DNA of 56,234 nucleotides from JAISGQ01 sp045536305 (GTDB lineage Bacteria; Bacillota; Clostridia; Oscillospirales; Acutalibacteraceae), in NCBI GenBank assembly GCA_045536305.1, contig JAZSNH010000075.1:1-56234 (forward strand), in the 5' to 3' direction. Each line of letters begins with the position of its first letter. Position 1 is the stretch's first letter. The position numbers were made by a program, and so were the translations under genes. The notes below the pieces were generated by a model that was given only the letters and a program-made list of their open reading frames with translations, was not told where the DNA came from and ran no database searches. This document shows, piece after piece, positions 1 through 10,100 of the stretch.

Positions 1-819
1 ACCTGTGCTGAGCTTGTAGGTTCCAGGCTCTAACCAGATTTTATTGTTGGTAATAAGCGTAAATTCAGAAGAATTACTCGATGTGCCTGTATTTTTACCA
101 GTAAATGTAATGCTGCCGTCTTCATTGACCGTATATGTCACGCCGCTTACGGTGTACGAACCGCCGCCTGACGGCTCACTCTGATAGGGACGCAGCAATA
201 AATTTTTGCCCATTGACAGCACATTGATCGTTCCGCTTTTCCCTGCGCCTGCGGGCATGACAGGTGCATCTGGCTCGGGTGTTCCGTTCTGAACCGATTT
301 ACCGTAAAGAATAAGATTTTCAAGCGGTCTGTCTGCGGAATCGGAAAGCACTATTATATCGCCTGTTTTCTTTCCGATTATTTCGGTCTTTGCGTTAAGC
401 TCGTTTATCGCCGCATTTATTACCTTGTTCTGGACAGGGTTTGCGGATGTCTCGGAAAGCTCATCATCTACGGTTATGCTGTCCGGGATGTTTATCTCCA
501 CTGCCTCAGAGCCGTCGTATGTCGCTGTTACAGCACCTGTAAAATTGAGTGCCTTGGGGTTTGGGAGTTTTTCGGGAAGATCTTCATTTGAAAGCCCTGC
601 TTTACGATAAGACTTTGATCCCCCATCCCAGTGATACAGGACATTGGGCGTCTGTGAAGTATCGATGTACCAGGCATTATTTCTGCCTTTTTGGGGGAAT
701 TTGTCAACTGAATCAAATCGACAGATGATAGTTGTATTCATATCATTGTTTTCATGTCCACAGATTTCATCTGCATTTATCATGTTGTTATTAACAACAA
801 TATCGGGATTTATTATCAT
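1..819 (-). CDS. Tail fibre / receptor-binding protein, partial (C-terminus beyond left edge)
   Basis: An open frame of 273 codons starts at ATG 819 and runs off the window at position 1, so it is truncated by the window and not by mutation. The start is preceded by AGGAGGGTGAG and overlaps the stop of the upstream gene (ATGA). The N-terminal part has phage-fibre features: a region around residues 100-140 (containing LSETSANPVQNKVI) typical of phage tail or baseplate proteins, then SVQNGTPEPDAPV and a Gly/Ser/Thr-rich beta segment. This style is common in Firmicutes phage receptor-binding and minor tail proteins. It probably forms the distal tail fibre. The receptor cannot be predicted. Confidence 0.8.
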   Translation of the reverse strand, partial: MIINPDIVVNNNMINADEICGHENNDMNTTIICRFDSVDKFPQKGRNNAWYIDTSQTPNVLYHWDGGSKSYRKAGLSNEDLPEKLPNPKALNFTGAVTATYDGSEAVEINIPDSITVDDELSETSANPVQNKVINAAINELNAKTEIIGKKTGDIIVLSDSADRPLENLILYGKSVQNGTPEPDAPVMPAGAGKSGTINVLSMGKNLLLRPYQSEPSGGGSYTVSGVTYTVNEDGSITFTGKNTGTSSNSSEFTLITNNKIWLEPGTYKLSTG

Positions 820-1130
820 ATCTCACCCTCCTTTAAAATCTCACCCACATCAAATTTTCTTACTGATGTAGCGAATGCGGAACCGTCATTAAGCCGAAAT
901 CGAAGCTGTACCGTAAAAAAGCTTTTATCTGATAACAGCAAAGTGTCTTCCTGAGATAACTCTGCAGTTATCGTTCGATTCTCTGAATCAATAAAAAGCT
1001 CGGCACCGCTCTTCTCTATAACGAGTGTGTTATCCTGCGTGATTGTGATGTAGGCGACTGCAATGTCGCCTACATCGATGTTTTTTAATCGAAATCCGAT
1101 TGTTTGTGTTGTTCCTCGTGATATCTGCAT
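816..1130 (-). CDS. Small phage tail-associated beta-sandwich protein
   Basis: This encodes 104 residues. The start at ATG 1130 was chosen because AAGGAGGTAATT lies just upstream; a longer in-frame extension would overlap the giant gene and lacks a ribosome binding site. The sequence begins MQISRGTTQTIGF and has alternating hydrophobic beta strands, with LSQEDTLLL and TVQLRFRLNDG segments. This pattern is common in small proteins preceding the fibre gene in Firmicutes phages. It overlaps the fibre gene by 4 bases, which suggests translational coupling. A role as fibre base or baseplate connector is inferred from position only. Confidence 0.7.
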   Translation of the reverse strand: MQISRGTTQTIGFRLKNIDVGDIAVAYITITQDNTLVIEKSGAELFIDSENRTITAELSQEDTLLLSDKSFFTVQLRFRLNDGSAFATSVRKFDVGEILKEGEI

Positions 1131-1140
1131 AATTACCTCC

Positions 1141-4100
1141 TTATGATCTTGCCCATTTTGAAAGTTCACTGTCCAGATTCCAGAAAACACCGGAAGCTTC
1201 AAAAAGAGCCCTCATCCTTTGCCGCTCGGCAGCGGACGCATTCTTGTATTCCTTCTTGTATTCATTTCTGAAATACGTAAATATCCGCTCTTCACTGTAT
1301 CCTGCACGCTTGAGCTCCGCGATGGCTGTATGCATGGTTCTTGTGCTGCTGCCGTCCATTGCCGAATTTAATCCGGCATAATCAGATGAACTACTATACT
1401 TCCAGCGAATCATCTGTGCATAGCTCGTTTCCGAGTTTTCACAGCCGCCGTACTTAGTGAGAAGATTTGCTATATTGGCATCGGATATACCGGAATTGCT
1501 GAGATAGCTCTCTTTTATTTTGCTTTTAACCCTGTTTCGAGCAGCATCCTCTTCGATGCCTGCCTTGACAACTCGGTTAATTTCTGCCTGGATTTTGCTT
1601 GAGTTACCCGTTGCAACTGCTGCATCCAGCAATCCGTAGTCAGAACCTCCGGTCATGGAATGAAGAACTTTTTCATTGGCCTTTGTGTCTGATAGACCTG
1701 CGTATTTCGTGAGATAATTCACTGTCTGCTGTTCGGTGAATGCACCGCTCTCATAACGGTTTATAATTTCCTTCGACAATCCACTCGAAATTGCCGCCTC
1801 GGGGTCAGTGGATGTAAGTCTTGTACGAAGAACGTCATAGTGCCTGTTATATTCGTTCATATTGCTTTTGACCATTGCATTCACCATGCGTGAATACCGT
1901 TCAGAATTGGAAAGCTTTTTCTTTACGTTATCATCAGCAACTGCGTTCCAGAAAGTAACTCCCTCGCGGATTATATTGCCTATAGGTATACCTGAGACTG
2001 TTGATGCAGCCGCAGCATAATCCTGAATTTCACCGTAACCGGTTTTTGTGGAGGACAGCGAACCGTTAAACCTTTTAATAAGCGTTTCTATTCCTGTTGC
2101 AATATCGCTTACAGCCTCTGTGTCCATACGCTCGATGTCATATCCGGCACAGATTTCCGCAATGTCGCTTATATACGGAAGACCGCCTATCGGAGTAAGG
2201 TTGAGTATGTTTCCTATTACCCCCAGAGCTCCATTTTTGTTTTCCGACCATACCTCTTTTTGCAATGCCTGCAGATATTTTTCCATTGCAGATTCATCAT
2301 CGTCGTCATCACGGAGCGCACTTGCGAGTGCTCCAATTACAATTGCCGCACCCTTTGTCAAAGCAAATGCACCCAGCGCACGGAACATTTTACCTTTATC
2401 GCCGCTTTCGAGTGCCTGCACAAACATGTTATAGGTCATGAGATCTTCCGATTTGAAAGAGGTTGCCGTTTTCACTAAAAGGTCCTTAGAGCGGAGTGAT
2501 TCCGCTCGATGAAATACGGTGTCTATAACCTGTGTTCGGTTAATGACTTCGTCCATTCTCTTACCTACATGTCTGTAGAACTCCTCGGAATCCAACTCAT
2601 AGTTCAGCTTGCCCTTTTTAATATGGTCCCGTGCTTCTGCTTCACAGGCATTCCATAAAGCACCCCACGTCAGCTCATCACCCTTTTCCGCAAGCTTCAT
2701 GGACCACTCCTTAACGCGATCGCCGATGCTCTTATCGTTTAAAATAACCTCTTTTATCGACGGTGCGACATCAGTAGTGAAGAAGCCGAGGGATTTCCAA
2801 TTTGCCATTGCAGAATACCTGCGTGCTTTTTCGATTCCGTGTGTTTTGGGTGCATGAATAAGATACTTCGGGTCAATTACCATCATTGCACGAGGATATG
2901 CTGTGAACTGCAGCATTGCTGTTCGCAGGCTAAATCCTACTTTTGCGGTTTTGGAATTCCTTATAAGCGTGTTCATCCAGCCTGTTCCGTATCCTTCGGG
3001 CGATAATCCCTGAATGCTTTCTACAAGATTTGTAAAATACTTCCGAGACTGATTACCCAGAACCTCACCCATAACAGATTTCATGGAAACATCCGGCGAC
3101 TGCTTGTAGTTGAATACGCTCATCATGTTGGAAAGCGGAATTGCCAGCTCCGAATAGAGTGCCATGTCGCCTACGTGCTGGGAAAACACATCAAATACAT
3201 CACCGACTATTATTGCATTGTTGGCGTATTTCACAGTTGGCTTTGTAAATCCCATGTTCTGTATACGGTAAAGGCTTCCGATGGTGTTGCTGTCATTCGT
3301 TCTCAAAAAGTCGTTTGATGATTGTATTGTCCAGTAGTTAGGCTCAGTGAACAAACTGACAGTATACATCTGACGGCTCGTCTCATTGCCCCATGCTGCA
3401 ACATCCTTTGCGACATATTGCTGCAGCTTGTCTGCAACCGCTCGCTGTTCGTCAGTGAGAACATTGATTATGTTCGCAAGGTCGGTGGGCGTAATTCTCG
3501 TAGGGCTGTGTTTTCGCAGCAGTTCCTCAAGCTGTTTTCGGGGAATGCTTCCATCCTTTTTACGAAGCTTGTTTTTTGCTTTTTCAAGTGCTTGGGTGTC
3601 CGCGATTATACCTGCACCGAAAATATGCGATACCGCCTGTTCTCTCTTGGATAATAAATAAAGGTCCATTATCTGCCCTGTAGTCAGAGCGATACTGGAA
3701 CCTTCTTCTGTGGTGAACATGTGCGTTTTTGCTTTGCTTCCTGTGAGATCGTTGATTTTGATGTTGCCAAGTGCGTTTTTAAGCGCCTCCTGAGCCTCTC
3801 TTATCTTGTATCCAACACGGCCGTAGCCGTCGAGAGCATCGTTGATTATCTTGCCTGTCTTGCCAAGACGATCAGAGAATGTAATTGCATTGGAAAAATC
3901 CCAAACGGCTGTGTTTTGAACCGCCCTCAGAACCTTGTTGCTTGCGGTCTTTTTTACCTTCCGTTTTTTCAGGTCGGCAATTCCTTCATCGCAGAACTCG
4001 GATCTCTCTACGGTTTTCCCTTCGATGTGCATTCTGTTTATATTTGAAATAGTGCCTCGAAGCAGCTTAAGAAGGGAATCAAGCTCGGCGAGCTCCGTTC

Positions 4101-7100
4101 CGTTCATCTGCTCAATGTTGGGTCGATTGTCTGCAGAATCCGCAAAATCTTCCATGCGGTCAAGCAGTCCCTGAGGAATGTTAATGTAAACATCTGCTAC
4201 CATCGATTCATCGTAATTGCTCTGCTGCAGACGACGAAGAGTCTTTACCGTGTCCTTCATGGATTCCTGCCATCTGCGAGCTTCCTTTGTGGTGAGAGTT
4301 GAATCGGAATTTATTTTGGCCAAAAATTGTGCAAGCGGTCTGCTGAGCGCATCGGGTATATATCCTTTTTTACGGTTCGGCTTGTTCAGCCAGTCCATGA
4401 GCATCGCAGCATTACGCTTGATGTTTCTCCTGTGCTGAATGTTGCTCTGGCGCTCTTTCTGTTTTGCGACAGATTCTCGCTGATTCGCCTTTACCTGTGC
4501 TATGAGCCGTTCGGTGCGTTCATTTGCCTTTTCTCGGGTGTCCTTTACTCTTTGAGCATTTGCCGCCTTTAATTCCTTGAGTTCATTTTCGTACTTCTCA
4601 CGAAGGTCGGTTTTGAGTTTCTGCATCTTTTCATGGTGTTTACTGCGAAGAAGAGTGATTTCTCTCTGATGCTTATCTGCGAGAGTGTGAACCTGTGATA
4701 CGTCATAGTAGCTCTCATAGAGTTCTGCTGCAAGCATTTCGATTGTGTCGTAACGGGACAGCTCTTCTCGGCCGTCCACAACATAATCCTCTTTCATCAT
4801 CTGAAGAGTATCAGCGAGAACAAATGGCATATCGGCCTCTGCGGTGTCGGCAGGGAACAGCCCTGGGAACTCTTCGGAAAGACTTATCCACGCGGCGTCA
4901 AGAGGAACGCCGTCTTTGGTAAGATTGATACTGCCGAAATTCTGACGGCGGTACGAATTATATCCGTCGTACTGCTGTTCAACCCACTGCCGCTGCGTTG
5001 ACGTCAGAGAGAGCTTCATTCCGCGAACATAGCTTAAAACAGCTTTGGAATATTCGCTGCGTTCAGCCTTGGCCTGCTTTGGATTATCAACGACATTTGC
5101 GGCAATATCACGAAGCATATCCATAAAGTCCTCAAAGAATACATCGCCGCCGTCTGCAATGTACTTATACGCCGTATGCAGCTCCTCGGTCAGCTTTGCG
5201 GAATCGTAAGAACTGTTGTAATCCCTCAGTACTTTGTTTACGACCTTGCCGAGAGATTTGGGGTTGAACTTGACGCCCTTTGTCGTGCGGAACTGAGAGC
5301 GAAGGTTTTCAATGACTTCCCTATAATGCTCGTTCTGCTTAAGGACGCTCTTATACTCCGCAGGGTCAATGTCGGTGTCTTTGAGGCTGTGGCGAATAGA
5401 GTTGGGGATACCTTTTCCGTCTGTTGAGCGTGCGGACACGATTTTGTCCCACATTTCGATGACTTCATCAGGGTTGTTAAACAATCCGGTAATATCTTTG
5501 TTTGCATGAATATCGCCGCTGATGTAGGCCGCGACTTCTTCAAAAAATAAGGACTTCTCTTTGATGTTTGACATATCAAAATCACCATTAAAGTAATGAT
5601 TGTTGATGTGTTCATACAACTTGGAAAAGTCCTTATCAAGTATTAAATTTTCCTTGATGTAATTTATATATGCAATAACATCATCGAATTTGCTCCAGTA
5701 ATGAAGGGCTTCGTGTCCTATATACTCACGCGTATTTGCATCATCGGCTATTCCAATGGCGACCATCTCGTTATCAATGGCGACTGAAGAACCGACACAT
5801 GACATGGTTTGATTGCCCTTATGAATCAGCAACGGACTATTTCCATCATAAATAAATCCGTTTATTCCAAGCCGGGTTAGCTCTTGTTTCGTTTCCGATT
5901 CCACTCGTTGATGTAATCGACGTGGATTCCTAAAGGCTGCGGTGAGTAATCCAGAGGGGCTTTTAACAATTCTGAGAGAATCTTTTTCCGCTCTTCGGAT
6001 AAACTCTGCTGTTGTTTCTCTTCGTTTTTGTTGCTGTTTTCTGCCAAGCTTATCACCCTCCATTCCATATAAATCATAACCTAATGACCGCTGATTGTCA
6101 ATCGATTCTGTATCCTTGAGGGAGAATCTTTTGTTTTCATCAAAAGAAAAAGCAGACTTATCTAAGCCTGCTCCGTAATTGTCCTTATTTTCTGAATTGC
6201 GTCCTTCTGCGATTTGCTTTTCTCGATTATCTTGATAATTCTCGGTGCTAATTCCTCGTTGTAATTGACTTTGTCTGTATTCACGATACGACTGATAATC
6301 TCGCAGCATATGGACGGAGAATATTTTTTGTCGTGAATAAGCTTCAATAATTTCATACGAATTTCTGTTTCCGATTTGCTCATAATCGATTACTCCTTGA
6401 ATAATATCAGAGATATACGAACCTTCCAATCCAATTATTTCAATGACCTTTTCAATCTGCGGATTGCTAATCGTACCCGAAATATACACAAGCTTATCAT
6501 CTGTGTCATATTTGTCGCCCACAGCAATGATGAAGTCACCATCAACGGATATGGGATATTTATATTTATTCTTTACCGCATCGCTGAACTGAGAATACAA
6601 TTTTCGGAGTTCTTTTCCAGTCAGCACATTATTGACCGCAACCCAACCATAATTATTATACTCTCGCTGGGTGTATCTGTCAATCGAATCTCCTTTTAAA
6701 CTGTTTCTTATTGCAGACGTAGAAGTCTCAGTATGCTCCGAACTGCCCTCCAGCACCTCAAGAAACATTTTTCTTATTCTTGCCGCCTCATCGGCCTGCA
6801 TCTGCATGGCTGTTTGGGCGGCTTTATTTAAGTGACCGGAGCTTATGACATTTTTAAGGTACTCAACAAAGCCCTTGAAAAGATCCGCCAGCTTCTGAAT
6901 GATGGTCTTCTGCTCGGTCTGGGTCATGCCGCTGTCCTCAGAGAGCCACGAAAGAAAATTATTTACGCCCTCTTCGGTGGAAAAGAGACCGCTTATTGCA
7001 TCATTGACAACCTCGTTCTTCGCATTCTGGAAGGAGCATTTATACCTTGTCTGTGTAGCTTCTATAAGCTCTCTTGTGCTGTTGTATCCCTGATTTTTAC

Positions 7101-10100
7101 AGAACCAATCGATAATGGCATCGCGGACTTTGAGCATTTCACCGTTGTTTCGTGCGTATGCTACCTCTGCGAGCTCGTGCATACGTGCTGCATAGGGATT
7201 ATCCGCATCATTTGCGAATACCAGCTTTGCAAGCTCTACATTGAACTGTGCGTTCGCATTATCAAGAGTGTCAACCGTCTCAACGTCAAGCCCGATTTTC
7301 TTTGCAATGGCTCTGTCGATGTCTTGCATTTCATCATCGGCATGTCCGCTCTTATCAGTATATGTTCCTTCGGTACGTTTCACGTCAGCGGCAAGCGACA
7401 TTTCCCCCTGACCCTCAACGTCAGCACGCCCTGCCTCGTAGGCCGCTCGTGCCGCGTCTTCTCCGATCAGACCGTAATATGCCCCGTAATGCTTCTTTGC
7501 ATCAGAAAAGGACTGCCCTTCAGAGGCAAACACACCTGCACTGTAGTAGTTGTTCCAGCCTCGGATATATGTGTTTACATTGCCGCCTTTATACAGCCCT
7601 ATAAGGTTGTTTGCTGTCTTTGCATCAGGCATTGTCTTGGCGGCATAATTATACAATATCGCGGCAGCTCCGTTTTCGGGAAGCGAAAGGGAAGAAAAGG
7701 GGACAGCTACGCCGTCTGACAGTTTCACTGTTACATGGCCTTTATCTACAGTGTCAAATCCAACTATCTCGACCTCGATTCCTGTCTGAGCCAACTTGGC
7801 GGAAACGACGGGGATATTTGCCCCCGCTATTGTTCTTCTGTCGGTGTTTTGTGTCTGAGTAGAAGTTGGTATCTGTATCGGCTGTGATTCCTCAATTTCG
7901 CTCTGAACTGCAGGGAGGGAAGAGAGTGCGGTTTTCACGGCTTTTCTGTTTTCCGCCACAGTGCCGTTGAGCTCAATGCCTGTTGCCTGTTCGAACTCTG
8001 CTTTGGCTGATGCATCCGAAAGCAGAGTTCTTATCTCTCTGTTGGAGGCACTGCCTGTATTGAGTATTTTGCTTGCAATGCTTTGTGCAGCGCTATTCTG
8101 GATACTGCCCGAAGCGTTTGTGGGTTTTGCTGTGGTTGAACCCGAAGGATTTTCTTTTTCATAATCGAAAAGGTATATATCGGAATTATCATTATTACTT
8201 GTCTTTGCAAGGATCTTTGACCTTCCGTCATACATTTCGTTTATTATGCTATTAAGATACGGATTACTGCCGACTGAAAGCAAGGCATCATCTCTCAGCT
8301 GGTCAAGCTCCTCCTGACTTGTTGCCTGCCCCAGCTTCTGCTGTACATCCTCGCTTGCGACCTTGTATACAGCTTCTTTTTCGCTTGCAGAAAGAGAATC
8401 AGGAGATTTCTCCCATATATCGCTTAACTCCGGATTGTTCGTGCTGTATGCATAATCATAAACATCATTAAACGAAGAGTTATTTACACTAAGTGTAACT
8501 GCACCCTTTCCTGCAGTCATTGCTCCGCCCGAAATCGCTCCGGCAAGGCCTGCCTCAAGTGTTTGGGTCCAATAATCATTTATGGCCTTTTTTTCTGCTT
8601 CTTCCTGAGTGTATCCCTGTCTTTTATAGTTCCTTACTGCTATGTTGTAATTAGAATTATCAAATTTTCTGAAATAATCGTGTGCGTTTGTCGCCATTTC
8701 AGTTATGACTTCTTCACTGGCATTAACTCCTGCTTGAGTAAATACATTCGAAAGAAAGCTTTTCCAACTTTTTACATTAGGTGCATCTTTCAAGAGCTTT
8801 CCTATAGACAATTCTTCGAACAAGGCCTCAGAAGCTGCTGATACACCTGCACTTTCAAAGGCTTCAGCGTCGCTTTTACCGGCACTTTTACTTGCGTAAA
8901 ATTCATTTGCGCCTGCGCCGAGACCCAATGCAGTACCGCCTACACCTTTTCCGAAAAAGTAAGATAGAACTTGTCCGCCTATGGAGTCGAGCATTGACCT
9001 GTCCAATCCGTACATGAACTTTCCGACTGAAGAATCAATATTATTCGTTATTTTTTGCCGCGCGAGCGAATTGGTTAAGAGGGTTTGAAATCCGGCATTT
9101 TCATCTATAGGGGCGTCAGGATTATTTATTTTTTGCGATATCCATGAAAAAATCGGCTGATTTATCATTTCTGGAAGGTTGGATTTAACCCAATCCATAA
9201 AATTTACTTCGCCCGATACATATTCCTGAGCTTTTCTTTCGTTTATATAACGATCTATGTCATATAAATATTTATCAGCGGCAGTTTCGCCTCTTGTGTT
9301 CATTAAGTAGTAGTATACCGCTTTTTCATCATCGGTCATATAAGGCGAATTCTGCACACCAACATAATTATTTAAATCGGTGTTTCCTACGGCAACTTCG
9401 GGTGCTCTATTGTCCATGGGTGCACTGAGCTCGACAAAATCTTCATTTTTCATCATGTCGGAGTATTTGAGATAATTTGTACGCTCCCAGAGTTTTTCTT
9501 TATCAGCGTCACTTATATTTGCTTCATCTGCTTTGCTGAGATAAACACCGTTTTCCATTTCATAGTTCGTTAAAAATGGAGAGTATGCTTCGATGTATTT
9601 TTCGTATATTGCAGACATGTCCTCAAGCTCTTGAATAACGGGCTCTATTTTCTCAGCTGCATAGTCGTTCTTATGCGTCTGATAGAAGTCGAGCATTTCT
9701 TCAAGTTCCTGCTTTCCTTCAGTAACAGCCTTGTATGAATCAACCCACTTATAGTTGTTTGTCCATTTTGGACGCGTCGACAGACTTTCTCCGATAGCAC
9801 CATGAGTCCCTTTTCTCCAATTTTGCTCGGCTCCCGGCAGTGTAAGAACTCTTTCGATATTATCCTCTGCAGTTTCGGGAATCTCTCTTAAATCACTTTC
9901 CGAGGAGCGGCTGCCATCGGATTTATCGCTGATAGCAGCATGATTCATTCTCCAGGCATTCTCGTCCTCTGGCACGGTGAAGGTTTTTTCGGCGCTTTTT
10001 TCTTCATCTCCATTCCCGGTGATCCAATTTAAATAACTTTCCGCGGCTCGACCGCCATTCATGATTTTTTCCCAATAAGGCGTTATATCTCCGTCATATT

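Noticed and set aside
6832..7719. Long plus-strand open frame opposite the giant gene (295 codons)
   Set aside because: It lies antisense to a well-supported coding frame, has no ribosome binding site, and its product is Cys/Ile/Leu-rich in the way expected of a shadow frame.
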